Notes: a model not told the origin generated them from the letters alone. Positions 1 through 12,610 are shown, numbered from the stretch's first letter. The stretch: 39,746 nt of DNA from Priapulus caudatus (GCF_000485595.1 NW_014577549.1:173515-213260), one strand, 5' to 3'. Numbers and translations: made by a program.

Positions 1-1550
1 AAAGCTGGTCAGAGGGCTATGTGGATAAGCAATTTACCTCACTCCCACGAATATGTCCTAGATTCATATGTCTTAGAATTCACTATACCATAGGATAACG
101 AATCACCACCTCTCGTAACAGTTTGTCAAGCAGGGGGCGTACTTACAGGAATTCTGTTACAGGGGGGGGTGAGGGCGATCTGAACCGCCAAACCCAAACT
201 ATGCGAGCGATGCGAAAGTGGGGGTACTGTTTTCGAGCCTCTTCCTGCCCCTACATTTTTTTTCTTAAAAATTAGACCCCTTTAGTAAAATATATGCGTC
301 TTTACTGCGCGGAAGCAGTGAGTGGTTCCGGGACCCCCTGGACGCCCCCCTGTAACACGCCCCTGTCAGCCTAGTTTAGGACCAAGTCTTTACCGATGTT
401 GCAAAATAGGCCTTGCGTCAAACAGACTTGACCCCCACAGGGCACAAACTCGCAAAAGTATTCTTGGCTCAGTGGGGTACGCGGGGCTGTGTTCGTGAGA
501 TTGTGTGTTCGCAGAGGCGTATTTCAACTAGTATAGCATTTACGGTGGATAACTATTTTAGAAAACGGCGAAGTCCATAAAGTTTGGTGTAATACAATTT
601 GTTTTTACCATTAGTTTGCCTGACAGCAGGACAGACAATGAAACAAATGTGTTGCAATATCTTTACGTGCTCCTTTCCCTGTTCTTTTTAAATTCCAATT
701 TTGTATTTTCTTTTATTGTTTTTTCCGAATTTGCGCAGAATTGTGCCATACAAAAAACGTGCTATGAATCGCCGTACACTTTATCCACTTTCAACACGTG
801 AGTGAATATCTCATTGAAACAATTGGCGTTCGCAAAATTTTTGGGAAAAACTCTATGGTAATCTATACTGTACGTTTGTCCATTACTGGTATAAAAATGT
901 TAGATGACATGTTAGTCATACCTACATTCACTTATTCACATAATATGGTGGTGTTTGATAAAGAGCTTACATACATGCACGTGTGCTTCAGTTTGTTAGT
1001 GTTATATTAGTTATCAAGAGTTAATAATAATTGAAATTATAATAATGATACATTTAATACCACCTATACACTGCTATCAGGGTATTAGCTCTTGACTTTG
1101 GTTAGTCTGTAGTCACCATGCTGTACAAACTCACAATGACATTCACCTTTTGTAACGCCATTTATGTAAAGAACTATCTCTCGCATTTATATTATATTAT
1201 TAACACATACGTTATCTGCATTACAAAAGACAAACGTATGATCGCATGTGTCATATCTGAAGGTGATACCAGGGAACATCACTCTCACTGCCCCCATGGG
1301 CCATAATGTTGGTTGTGAGGAACTTATCGCATCGATATACATACCAACTGTTAAGTTTTCAACTGGTGTACATATGTACTGCAGGGCTGTAGGGCTCACC
1401 GGGGCCACTGGAGGGGGCCAGCAACCCCCCCACAAATTTTTTGTGCCCCCCCCGGCTCGCCCCCCCCCCTACGCATAAATTGCATGCTTGATAAAAATAA
1501 AATGAGAGTTAAAACACTGCCGTTATACCGAACAGTATAATTCTACAAGA
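1..1550. other. No supported gene; AT-rich DNA with C-rich patches
   Basis: All frames are short and unlike known proteins, apart from one weak exon candidate listed separately. C-rich patches near 330-360 and 1400-1480 resemble fragments of interspersed repeats. Confidence 0.5.
739..797 (+). CDS. Weak candidate internal exon, two cysteines
   Basis: A T-rich tract ends in GCAG just before 739 and GTGAGTG follows 797, so both borders look like splice sites around a 59-base open segment reading NCAIQKTCYES and on. The cysteine spacing could belong to a small disulphide-rich protein such as a Ly6 relative (compare 12292-12503), but the two segments are 11.5 kb apart and their phases do not join directly. 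It may well be chance. Confidence 0.15.
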
Positions 1551-1559
1551 AAGTGTATA

Positions 1560-1960
1560 TAATTGGCTCCCCCCTGCTAGAAAATGTAAGGGGGCCACCC
1601 CGCCAGTTGCCCCCCCCCGCTGATAACAATCTAGTCTACGCCCACTGGTATGTAGTATAATGCGCCGTGATATGTCTACGTTATATACATATCTATCATG
1701 GCCTCCTCTATATACAGCGGGGCAGTGGAAGATCTGGACCTTGCAGTCGGCGCTATGCCACCCGATCACACACAGCGTGCGACAGGATTTTCACTGACGA
1801 GGCGACAAGCTGGTGCAATCTCGCCGTGCCCTTGCGGGGATTGGTGGCTGCATGAAAATACAAGGCGCGGCAAGCAAGTGGTGAAGTACTAATGAGCCAC
1901 CGCTGCAATCGCACCAAATTTTATCTTGCATTTGCTTCGTGTTCCTGTAGTTGCCGGCCG
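1560..1960 (+). repeat. Interspersed repeat, copy 1
   Basis: It shares ordered blocks with 11826-12150: a C-run followed by CGCTGA, then CTACGCC, a GGCAGTGGAAG/GGCAGGAAG block, CAATCTCGCCGTGCCC, GGTGGCTGCATGAAA, TAATGAGC, and TATCTTGCATTTG. The copies are diverged with many small indels. I found no terminal inverted repeats or coding sequence, so the class is unknown. Confidence 0.6.
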
Positions 1961-2065
1961 CCTGCAACAAACTAAACAAACATAAAAATATAACTCAATA
2001 TAAGAATGTGATCAGTATCATAAAGAACTTGAAGTCATGAGACTGATATAGTCTCTCTCATACAA

Positions 2066-2660
2066 GTTGAGATCTATGCTCTCTTCGGTCTGGACCTTGA
2101 AAAGTGGGAGAGTGAGCGGCGTCTCTCTCTCCCTTCTTCTTTCTTCTGAGGTCGTCTCACTCTCGGCTCGTCTGCGATTTCCTCTCTGCTCTCTCTCCTC
2201 GTCTCTCTTCTCGTCTCTTTCTTCTTCCTCTGCTTCTCTCGTCGCACGTCTTCTTCTGTCTTTCTGTCTGTCTTTTTGTCTCTAGTTCTCTGTCTCTCCT
2301 CTCTAACTCTCGATCTGCTCTCTCGTGTCCCCTCTCAGTCTCTCTCTCTCTCGCTCTCTGGTCTCCCCGCTCTCTCTTCTGCGTTCTCTCTCTCTCTCGT
2401 CTCTCTCTCTCTTTCTCGTCCTTGTCTCTCTCCTCTCTCGCGTTCTCATGCACGTGGTGCACATGTGTTTCACCTTGCTTCGCTTCGTCTCGCTCTCTCT
2501 CTTCTCTCTCTCTCTCTATATCATGTCGCCTCTAATCTCTACTCTCTCTCTTTCCCTCTTTCTCTCGCCTCTTCCTCTTCGCTCTCTCTCTCTCGCGGCG
2601 CTCTCTTCTCTCTCTCTCTCTGCTCTCTCTTCCGTCTCTCATCATACTCAAAAAACACAT
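2066..2660 (+). repeat. TC-rich low-complexity tract
   Basis: About 600 bases of impure (TC)n with scattered G and T. It has strong strand asymmetry (purines on the minus strand). The long open frames here, up to 261 codons, are products of its composition. Confidence 0.9.
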
Positions 2661-3770
2661 TCTAACAACGTGCATGTACGGACCCCGACGTACAATTCTC
2701 ATCTTTTAATTTCATTTTACTCTGTGCACTGTATCTACTCTATGCGGCGCCCTGTTCGTCTCCTCCTCCATTTGAGTTTACCCTGGTACGAATTTTCGCG
2801 ATATTCCCAAAAAACTTGTACACCAAACACCGTGCAAACGCCCATCATCTCATCTCGATCTCGCCGGCTTAAAATGATCAGGAGTGAAGCTTCACGGTCG
2901 GTGGAACAAAGAGTCACGTGCACGTACTTGGCCCGACACGCCAGGATGCCGACTACAGAGAGAAAAGACGACTCATGCGAACTTGAAACCATCATACGGT
3001 TTTCACCAGAAAAAAAGGATTCTTCAAACCGCCGTCCCCATTTAAGACAACCGCACGGCGCTCATGTTGCCCCTATGTGTATTAAACTATGTATATCGGC
3101 AACTCTGTAAATTGACTCGTGGAATCATTGAAGCGGATGGTGGTTTACCCTCATATCCCGCCGCTATCTGGATGATCATTTTATTAGGTTAACTGCATGC
3201 GGTGCGCCGCGGTCGATCACAGACTAGCCGTGTCCAGTAACCCAAACTGATTTCCTCCTCGTCGGATGTCCAGCGACTTCACGATGCGATCTCATTCAAA
3301 AATCATCAGCTGAGATTTTTCGCGCCTTCCCACAGTCTATTCGCTATTGCCTTATTGACCGGCAACAGCCATAGAACGTGCTCCAGTGAAGCCGCTCGTG
3401 AAATCCCACACTAGTAACCTACTGTGCTCTCCTGGGTCAGGTATCAGCACTGTTCCGAATCATGCCCTAATCTTACAATTATATTCTCGGTCTCATATAT
3501 CTCTTTCTCGTCTCCTACGTGCCAATCAAAGCAACCTACCACAACAAGGAAACTTCACGTGGTCTCGTTGATGTGATCGAGTAATTTTCCAGATTCTTTC
3601 AGAGGTCGTCGGTAAGAAGTCTGAAACGCTCTTTTTTAGAAGAGAACCAATCATTTGGTAGATTTGAGAAGCAAGCTAGCATGCAAGCAGAACGTGTCTA
3701 TACGCATCGTGGCACGCATGCAGTGACGCCTCTACAGTCACGCCTTCGGCTGCATACACACTGTATGTTA
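2661..3770. other. No feature recognised
   Basis: Mixed-composition DNA with only short frames. I saw no splice-bounded exon, RNA gene or repeat end. Confidence 0.4.
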
Positions 3771-3774
3771 GCTA

Positions 3775-4005
3775 TATATTGTGTGTATATATAGCGTTGT
3801 GTTTGTAGTATATGTAGGTAGTATGTGTGTGCGTGTGTCGATCGTGCGTGTGCGGTGTGTCGTGTGAGTGTGTTATACTACTATGGTATAACCGGTATAA
3901 ATTATAAGTATATATAGATTCATGGTGGGTGTCGTGTGTGTTTCCGACGCAGGGTGGGGGGGCGGGGGGGGGCGGGGCGGGTGCCGTGTTTGCTACGTGG
4001 TGCGG
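3775..4005 (+). repeat. GT-rich tract followed by G-runs
   Basis: Impure (GT)n from about 3775 to 3900, then runs of G at 3955-3990. The minus-strand His/Thr-rich frame is a compositional artefact. Confidence 0.75.
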
Positions 4006-4356
4006 GGGGCGCGGTGGCGCGCGAGACGGTGAGCCAAACAATCATTCGTTTTGATTCACCTTCTTAATCTACCCTCTGCCAAGGGAGGGTTTGTTCGTTT
4101 GTTCATTTTGCGCTCAGGTCTGTGTGTTTGTGGGACGTTTCGATTTTGTTCCTTGGTCATACCAGGATATGCTCCATCAAAGTTAGCGACGGGTTATGAT
4201 AAACAAATTTGGACGGCTGGTATGTGCGCCTTGAGTGCGAGTCCCGTGCCTTCGCGGACAAGTTGTCCGCGATTAGTTCTGATTTTTTGGGTGCCCGTGA
4301 TTCCGGATTCCGTAGGACGTAATTCCTTGTGTGACGTAGGGATGCATTGCTTGCGT
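4006..4356. other. Unassigned DNA left of the repeat arm
   Basis: A 107-codon frame spans 4051-4374 but runs into the repeat arm and resembles no known protein. No feature is supported. Confidence 0.4.
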
Positions 4357-6784
4357 CTCATCATTGATGGGTAGTGTGGCGGCTTACTCCTAACCGCTTC
4401 GCTCTCGTTTTGCTTTCGCTTTCTCTCTCGGTAGGGGTTTTGATGTATGTCACCGCCCGATTAAACCCGACTACAAACTTAATGACTAGCTAATAGCTAT
4501 AGGATCATATGCGCCGTGCATCGGTTGTCACAATGCAGTCAAACAACCTAGTGATGGAGAGCTACAAAACGCTACGCCTGATCTACGCTGTGAGGAGGTT
4601 TCTTCTGTCGCCGATTGCTTTTGTTGTATATATTATCAGGAGCTAATAATGACTTAATTTCTTGTCATTATTTTGCCATTGATTTGACAATTATGTTTGT
4701 CTTTATTTATTGACAAATATTTGTTCATGTATTAGCTGCCTGATTATTATTTATGTATGATGGGGTAAAGTCTAAAGCAGCTACCCTCTGACAGGCATAT
4801 TACTTTACTTGTGCTGTTGAGGTCTGGTGCTTAGATCTTTTACTAATCAGGCTCATAATTTTTCTTTGTTTGATTGATTGCATCTCTATCCTGCTGCAGT
4901 TTATACAACACAATTTTGTAGAAATTTTTTCTTATAAGCAATTTTCAATTAGGTAAATGGAGAGTCATGATAGAGTTAGTACTAGTCTGGCAAGAGTGTT
5001 GTGATACATGAACTTTTGGTTGTAGATATAGCCAGGGCTTCTACTCAGAGGAATAAGTATAATGAGCACTTTACAAGTGTCTTAGTTGACCCATATCCCG
5101 GATCATGTTTTTATCTCTAACAATTTATTTTAAGTATATATTTGCGTATAGCTTGTTAACGCCAAGAAAGTTATGTTAGATACCAGAGTAGGTCAATATT
5201 GAAGTAGCCAATACATTGATAGGAAATTGATGCTAGAATAATCTGAGGGAAGGAGATGTTACTTATCTGTATATAATGGAATAAACGTTCTGGAGCATGT
5301 ATGAGTCAAGCGCGGTTGAGTTCCATTGCGTCGCCGCACCGTCGTGCCCGTCCACCGTGCCCTTGAGCTCACCCACCTCCTGCCCTCACCCCGTGCCGTC
5401 GACTCCGCGTCCTCGACTCAGTTCCGACTTGCGTGTGCCTTACAGTACCAGTATGAGATTTGGATGGTGAACAGAAAAACTCGTGCAGAATAAAGAGGTT
5501 TCTTGTTATACTTCGCAATCTAACTACGAACTGTCAGTCGATGGCCTTCAGCTGTAATAAATTATACCATTTTCAATAACGCGAGTGTTATCTATACTGC
5601 ATGAATATTTCAAATCTTAAAGCTAGGATTGCTCATGTTTCACCAACAGTTTCTATATTTTTCTCAACCGTACTGATCGTTACGATACTCCTTGCTCTAA
5701 CACCAACTATACTTAGTAAGGCCGCTCTCAGTTAGTGAACCCTCGACACCATTCTTTTCACCAATATGTTGCCACGTAGATCTGCATTCAAATTAGAATC
5801 GGTTTACATTGATTGTCAACAAACCATTGTGCGTGATTTTTGCTCTAGCGAGACCAGAACGCGGTGTCTTCTACATAGCTTAGGCGTAGTTTACCTGTGT
5901 GTATTTAGTATAGTGTGGGTGGAAGTAGGGTGATAGAGGTGTACGCAGGCCGACATGATCTTGATATACAGTAATATACGTGTGCCTTTACATAATAAGA
6001 CGTCACTATAGCTTATTGTGTGGGATCTGTTTTGTAATTATTAATCATTTCTTTTGCTCCGCGGAGACTGCTCACAGAGATAGGTGGCCGCACGTTTGTG
6101 TGTTATCTTGATTTTATTTATCAATATGTGTAAGCAATGCTATCAAGTATCGTGCGTGAACGTGATTGTATGCCGGAGCAATAACGGCAAAATTCTTGAC
6201 TATGGGAGAGACAACGAAGTTTTGTTCTATCAACTTAATGCGCGGTGTGTGTTCAGTTTTGTGTTGAGATAGTCTGGTTTTTGAATAAACCTGCTGACTG
6301 ACAATTCATTGAGCCAAAACATGTCGTACTCAGAACGCTCACTTAGCGTCTTGTCAGATGCTGTGTTGGCAGTTGGTATAATATTTAGCTTGTCACTCTA
6401 CGTAACAAACACACCTAGTGGTTTCCTGTGGTGCTTACGACGGCGGAGCAGCTATAACAAGACAATAGGTATTTACAGCAAAAGAGGCTGGGTATGCTTA
6501 CAGAATACATAATGGATTTTACTTACCTTTCTAATACTGACTGATGTGTGGGCAATTAAATTGACTGTTACGCACAAGGTCATTCAGACACATACCAAAT
6601 TCTTCCCAATTTTGCTTCAAAATCCAGTACACGTGAAGAGTTGTCTTAATAATCGGGTTAATATATTAATTTAACGCACAACCGGCCAGCGCTGCCTTTT
6701 CACTATATACTGTTCCAGGTGTAAAGAAAATGCGCATTGACCCTACCTAACCATGTGACAACGTACGTACGCACGTGATGCATA
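4357..6784 (+). mobile_element. Dispersed repeat, arm A of large palindrome
   Basis: Homologous over its length to 12611-14663 in the same orientation; both begin at CTCATCATTGATGG. From about 4780 it is also homologous to 7679-9930 in the opposite orientation. Anchors shared with the direct copy include CGCCGTGCATCG, CAGGAGCTAATAATGAC, CTTAAAGCTAGGATTGCTCATG and ACGTACGTACGCACGT. Differences are mostly one- to few-base indels. No transposase or reverse transcriptase frame is visible, so this looks like a non-autonomous element or a fragment of one. Confidence 0.75.
4626..4753. mobile_element. Degenerate nested MITE inside arm A
   Basis: Counterpart of the better preserved element at 12865-12978. 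The left end reads TATCAGGAGCTAATAATGAC, while the right end has decayed to GTATTAGCTGCCTGATTAT. Confidence 0.5.
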
Positions 6785-7678
6785 TATATCAGGAGTAGAT
6801 AATAGGGAGGGAGTGTGACATCAATAAACAAGGGAGAATTCGTCATTACTACGCTTATAATACTGACGATTTCGTACCGGTAACTCATCCAACTTGAGCT
6901 CAAATCGCGACACGTACATCGCCATATCATCGTGCGAATCGTTTCCCGTAGACACCCGCAATCGACGATACAGTCCTAAAACGTACGACACGATTCTCCT
7001 TCTTTGGCCATCACATCCGTCCAATTCGCGCGCCTATAATTGCAGACAAAAGGGCGCCGAACACTGCTGCGCACGTCGCTGTGCGGTTGCCCTCTCTCTG
7101 CGATAGAGCTGAATGTGGCGTTGTGGCTCGCGGGAGCATTAGGCATCAGACACTTTGGCCGAGATAACTCTTGGACCCGGTGACACAGACTACACAGGCC
7201 ACCTTTGTACAGTAGCTGGCATTGCCCTTCGCCGATCGCACGCCAAGACCGCATTGATTAGCGCTAATGCATGTCGATGTTGCCGTCGATCTCCAAATCT
7301 CCCTCTGCCGAGGCCACAACGCGCACAGTCAAGCTATCCGAGGACGAGCAAAGCAGCGAGCTGCGCCCAGCGGTTGTGCCTTCTTGTACTAGAATATAGA
7401 GCGCGCACATGCGGCTGATTGATCGGCCAAAGAATCGGAGAATCGTGTCGTACGTTTTGGCTGTATCTCCGGGTATTGGCGGGTGGTCTACGATGAAAGG
7501 AAACGATTTCGCACGATGATTGGGAATGTACTGTGTACCGATTTCGGAGGCTCAAAGTTGGATGAGTTCGCTAGCTAAATCGTCTACGGTAATTATAACG
7601 CGCTATCGTAAGATGACGAATTTCCTTTGTTTCATTGGATTGACCACACTGCCTCCCTATTATCTAGCTCCTGATATT
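6785..7678. mobile_element. Foldback transposon with long inverted arms, copy 1
   Basis: The left end TATCAGGAGTAGATAATAGGG is mirrored at the right by CCCTATTATCTAGCTCCTGATA. Inverted similarity continues inwards through the blocks around CAACTTGAGCTC, CGTGCGAATCGTTTCC and CGACACGATTCTCC, to leave an unpaired centre of about 175 bases (7135-7310). A second copy lies at 25498-26272. No coding frame is shared by the copies, so it is non-autonomous. It forms the exact centre of the larger palindrome. Confidence 0.8.
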
Positions 7679-9930
7679 CATATGCAACGTTGCGTACGTA
7701 ACGTTGTATATGGTGATAGTAGTGGTGATGCGACCATTCTTACACTGGACCAGATTATAGTAGTAAAACAGCTGCGCGGTTTGTGCGGTTAAATTACATA
7801 TCATACCCGATTTTAGAACCACACTCTTAGAACTGTATGGGATTTTTGGAAAGCAATTGGTGGGAACGAGATTTGCGTTGTTGAGATGGCCTTTGTTTTA
7901 AAATATTTTTCAACATCGTCAGGTATTAAACAGTACAGTAAACATGCATATCGATATTCTGGTTTAGCATACAGCCTCTTTGCTGTAACATATATTGTTT
8001 GTTATGTGCTCGGCGGCATGTAAGCACAAAGAACCCTGAGGATTGTCCTTACGTAGGGCTGGGGACGTAGCCTTAAATAAATGACAAGCTCTGCTACCAA
8101 ACTGGGATACGTTGGACGTCAAATTTTTGCTTCATGAATGTCAGCGCGGCAGCGGTTATTAAAAGACTATCTTCACCAGCGAATAATTGAAAAAACTGCA
8201 TAAGTCTGGACATTGAGGTCTCCAAGTTAGGCGAACTGTTCTGCCGAATTACTTTCCCGGTCGACAACAATCACCATTTTGTGGTTGCTTATCGGGAGCA
8301 TAAAACAGCAGCATAAACAACAAAAACGTGCCGCCCACTCAATCTTCGATTCCCGACAATGAAATATTGTTTAAACGGTTCCCACAAAAACCAAAGTGCC
8401 AGTAAGTTAATGTAAGATGCGAAATATTATAGATCTGCGCCTCCCGTCTCCGGGTACCTACCTATCTCTTCAAATATATTAATAAAGGTAACTACCCCCG
8501 TAGTAGTGTAGCACGACAGCGTTCTGCGTCTTCGCTAGAGCCAAACACATCAAACGCACAAGGTATTGGTTGACATACATACTGTAAAAACGAAATATTC
8601 CTTTTTGAAATGGCCATTCCCGGCAGAGTCTGTGGCACCCACTCTATATGTTGGTAGAAAAAAAAAGAATGTGATACCATCTTGCCTTGTTGCGCGACTG
8701 ATCGTATTCTCATGTTTGAGACTCCGTGTCAATACGTCTATATAGCTGACTACGAGCGATATTACACATACCTATGTTCTGTGGTAGCGCGTGTTCGTCT
8801 AATTAACCATGTGAGCGTTCGCGGGTGTATAGATCACTTCGAGTACGGATTTTAGAGATTAAAAATTCTGAAGTATTCAATTCGTTTCGCCCTATTCGTC
8901 GTATAGCATGGTGCTCGAACCCCTGACTCATGCAGCACAATCACCCTAGTCCTTTTGAACTAACTGCGATCTATATCCTTCTCCCAGAATGCTTAGCGTA
9001 CAATTTCTACATGCTCTTTAATCAATACCTCCACGTACTCTTAACAAATCATTTTGGGTATCGCAGTTGTTCAGCAACTCTCTTAGTCAGCTGAGTGTGT
9101 GTTTATTAACCAGTCTGTCGTTCCCAACCTGGCCGATCACCTTGTGACGTGGTCGTTACTGGTTAGATGAAGTGCTCCTCTCTCATCGTAGTCTTTGTTA
9201 TTCTCTGTGTCAGTTCTAATGCTCGCACAGGAAAACTGACACTCACTCACAATCATCCCTACTTTTGCTATGGCTTTATATCATCTCCTAACTTTACCTC
9301 TTGAATTATGAACCCTGCTGATAGAGCTGTAAATCTAATTCTCTGCAACTATATGATATCCCGTTAACTCTACATATATCGCTAACCTTTGTATAGCCAC
9401 GATTATTACCAGATCAGATAACTATTCAGTACATTCCCCTGGAGTTGTTGAGTATTTTTCAACTTACAACGTTTCTATTTGCTCTCGCACCTATGTTTGA
9501 CTACTTTCAATAGTGTACTATCTGTATCTCAACATTATTCCTTGCGCTCTAACAACCTGATACAAATATTATCTCAAAAATCATTGTTGACTAAGAAATG
9601 ATCGTGATGTCATAGACAAATTCTCTCGTCCTGCTCCTCTCTCTCCTCTCTCTCTCCCCGCTACTTCCTAAACCATAAGGCCATGTATCACCATTCTTGT
9701 ATCTCCGAATTAATCTTGGTTTACTAGTTTTCCGTGCTTAACTTCGTGTATAATGCTGCTTTGGGGGGACTTCCAACCACACCCTCTTGCAACTCTTGTT
9801 CCCGTATACTAATTTCGGCACTTTACAAACCTGCTACGTGTTACTTACACACAAAGCAATAAGGCTCTACACCGAGCTTGAGCTTCGTCAGCTTGCCAGG
9901 TGGCTGCTTTACTGCGAAAAGTAAGAGGAG
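7679..9930 (-). mobile_element. Dispersed repeat, arm B (inverted) of large palindrome
   Basis: The reverse complement aligns in order with 4780-6784 and with 13000-14663. For example, 8030-7900 reversed gives the GGTTCTTTGTGCTTACAT, AGAGGCTG and TTTAATACCTGACGATG blocks, and 9620-9490 reversed gives the AACATTATTCCTTGCG and CTACTTTCAATA blocks. Similarity fades after about 9930. Arms A and B share insertions that copy 12611-14663 lacks, so A and B are closer to each other. Confidence 0.7.
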
Positions 9931-11535
9931 CGCACACGGGCCACCTGTTCATGAATTTCTTTTCCATTTTTTTTTCTTGAGTGCCTTTTTATAATTTTGT
10001 AGACAACATTGCTTGCTAAAACACTCTCCCTACCCAAAATTTAGGTGTCATGTATAAGACACAAATCTGCGCTTAGCAGCGAAAGACGATGTTCGCGCCA
10101 ATCAATCAAAACAAACCGAAGTAGATGCAGTTAGTGTCACTAATCTAGATTCCAGTAACAAACGGCAATACTAATACTATCCCTCCGTACAACATATACA
10201 AGATCAATGATAGAATTAAATGCCTGTCTAAGGCAAACATAGTCAAATGGTAGTTAGCTATTACATAGATCGTTGTCAATTTGCCTGGATCCACATCACC
10301 GAATACAATTAAATCGGTATACATCAGGACGCTAATAATGACAACATATAATTTGGCTGCAATTAAAAATGAATGACAAAATAATGTCAATAATGGCAAA
10401 TAAATGACCAAAATTTGTCTGTTGCCCCTAGATTGAAATATCGCTCTACCTTCACCCATCATAATAAGTTACATAACAACCTAAAGGCAATAACGTAATA
10501 CCTGCAGCTCAATCGTGAGATACGGAAGACACCTCCGGCCTACCTAGCCGGTAGACGCGTAAGGTTTCTGTTTCACATCTCCACACTCCCTAATGAAACT
10601 AACGATAATTACTATAGGTTGATCTTGACCTGCCAAAATTGCAACCACCGAGGTGCCACGGCGTATGATGTCATGCATCGCACTGACACTCGATATCATA
10701 TACTATCCCAGATTCTATAATCGTTTTAGATCCTAGAGAGCGGTGGCTCTCTTACCTAACTTACGTAGCTGAGATCTAATCACTTCCTAAGTTCCTAAGG
10801 CCCAATAACGTGAATACTGGGGGGACGGGCGTTACGGCTGAAACTTGAACTGCCCAACAACGCACTTACGAACGAACGGAAACTTGAACAAATTGGATGA
10901 GCCGCTTCACTTTCTCCAATCGCAGCTATGCGACTTCAGCTGCTCGGTGCGTCTGTGTCGTCGTGTAGTGCAGTTGCGCCCGCCAGCTTCGTGCGCACGC
11001 CGTACGCATTGAATGGATTGAGAATCACTTCAAAAAATTGCCCTGGAATCCGGATCACGACCCAAATCTAAATCGATTGGGTTCTTGGCCAAACCAACCC
11101 GTCCACAATTTTTTTCAATCAGAAACCCCGTCCCAATTAGAACTTGTCTTGGGTATCGTATGTGATTTATCGGCAAAGATGTCCACCCGACATAGGTTGA
11201 CAGGTGACTAACATGCCGCAACCAATGCAACAAGCACACGCAACACCGACCGCAAACGTGACGCGAGTAGAAATACAGAACACGAAGAGAAAGACCCTGC
11301 GCATAGTAGGCAGAGGATAATAAGAAAAAGCTCAAGGAATCAAAAAACAATTGATTTGTAGAGAGCTGTTTTGCGTTCTCTCCACAACGATGACACCACA
11401 GCAGAGCAGTGAGTCCATAATAGTATATTATTTATAATATAATGTATATTATATATAGTATTAATAGAGTGCATAAGTATAGTATAAGTACAGACGACGG
11501 ATAGAAGATTGATATACTAGTATAAATAAGTGAAT
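9931..11535. other. No supported gene
   Basis: Two minus-strand frames (10145-10462, 105 codons, hydrophobic; 11030-11350, 106 codons) are open but lack recognisable domains, splice context or the base composition of the real exons in this window. An AT-rich patch lies at 11423-11470. Confidence 0.4.
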
Positions 11536-11824
11536 TCAGAGAGAGAGAGACGAGTCCGAGAGAGAGGAGACGAGAGAGAGGAGAGGAGAAGAGACGACGA
11601 CTGAGACGGACGACCGAGACCGAGAGATCTGCCTCCGCCTACCCCCGCGAGGGAAGAGAGAGAGACGAGAGAGAACGAGAGAGACAGAGAGAGAGAGAGA
11701 GACGCCGAGAGAGCGCGGAGAGAGAGGACGGAGAGCAGATGAGAAGAGAGAGCAAGAAAATGAAGAAAAGAAAGAGAGAGAGAGAGCAGAGAGAGAGAGA
11801 GAGCAGAGGAGAGAGAGAGAGAGA
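11536..11824 (+). repeat. GA-rich low-complexity tract
   Basis: Impure (GA)n of about 290 bases. It has the opposite strand polarity to the TC tract at 2066-2660 and abuts the interspersed repeat at 11826. Confidence 0.9.
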
Positions 11825-11825
11825 T

Positions 11826-12150
11826 TGAAATTGGAAGGCCCCCCCCAGTGCCCCCCCGCTGAAAAAATCCTAGCTACGCCACTGTATGTATGCGTGTGTA
11901 TGTTACGTTATACATACTATATGGCTCTCTCTCTACACTGGGCAGGAAGCTCTGGACCGTCAGTGGCGCCTAATGCACCATCCACCACCAAGTGCGCAGA
12001 TCACGACGAGGCACAGCTGAGTGGCAATCTCGCCGTGCCCTGCATTGGTGGCTGCATGAAATACAAGGGCATGCGTGAAGGTACATAATGAGCACACGTG
12101 CAATCACACAATATTATCTTGCATTTGTTCGTTCCTGTGTGCACGCTTGC
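11826..12150 (+). repeat. Interspersed repeat, copy 2
   Basis: Diverged copy of 1560-1960 in the same orientation, sharing CAATCTCGCCGTGCCC, GGTGGCTGCATGAAA, CATAATGAGC and TATCTTGCATTTG in order. It begins directly at the end of the GA tract. Confidence 0.65.
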
Positions 12151-12291
12151 ACAAATAAAAAATATAAAATAATAAATATATAATAAAAAAATAAAAAAAT
12201 GTCTATGTGCGTGCGTGTTCCGGCGCGCCGTGTTCATGCATGTGTGCACATGTTTTATGTGTGTATATATCAGGCAAATTTTTCTCTCTAG

Positions 12292-12503
12292 ACCAGACAT
12301 TTATCATGAGGCTCTGTTTTAACAACACGCTCTTCTCCGTGGCAAAGAGCAAATGCCAGGACTCGGACACATATGACAAGAAGAAGATCACGATGTGCCT
12401 ATGTAATGAACCGAACTGTAACACGGCCAGTACCTGGTCTTACTCGCCCTTCTTGCTGCTGCTCACTGTTGCTCTCCTGGTAGTCAACACTGTGAAGCCA
12501 TAA
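12292..12503 (+). CDS. 3' exon of a Ly6/uPAR-like (three-finger) GPI-type protein
   Basis: A pyrimidine-rich acceptor (TTTTTCTCTCTAG) precedes 12292 and the frame stays open to TAA at 12501-12503, about 70 codons. Visible cysteines are CFNNTL, then KCQDSD about 15 residues on, then the closing signature C-x-C-x4-C-N (CLCNEPNCN). That ending is typical of the Ly6/uPAR fold, where the final Asn follows the last Cys. After it comes a short polar stretch and a hydrophobic tail (FLLLLTVALLVV) ending near the C-terminus, as in GPI-anchored members. The protein would therefore sit on the outer cell surface. The exon enters in phase 1. Upstream exons with the signal peptide and first fingers were not found. 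The partner and function cannot be told. Confidence 0.6.
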
Positions 12504-12524
12504 ATATCAACATATCAATGAGTT

Positions 12525-12568
12525 GATATAACTTCATATATATATGCATATATTAATTTATATTAATT

Positions 12569-12603
<35 letters not shown>

Positions 12604-12605
12604 AG
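12525..12605. repeat. AT microsatellite
   Basis: (TA)n-rich stretch between the Ly6-like stop codon and the start of the dispersed repeat. Confidence 0.85.
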
Positions 12606-12610
12606 TATTT

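Noticed and set aside
2276-3110. 261-codon and 129-codon Ser/Leu-rich frames, and a 101-codon Arg/Glu frame on the other strand
   Set aside because: Direct products of the TC-rich tract; no domain or splice context.
4051-4374. 107-codon plus-strand frame
   Set aside because: Straddles the boundary of a dispersed repeat, has no domain, and its homologous part in copy C is not open.
6785-7678. Palindrome as a missed-adapter read artefact only
   Set aside because: The centre has a long unpaired loop and an independent second copy elsewhere, so the central element at least is genuine. The outer arms remain open to this doubt.
10145-10462. 105-codon hydrophobic minus-strand frame resembling a membrane protein
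   Set aside because: Hydrophobicity follows from AT-rich sequence. There are no recognisable motifs, no splice signals and no matching neighbour exons.
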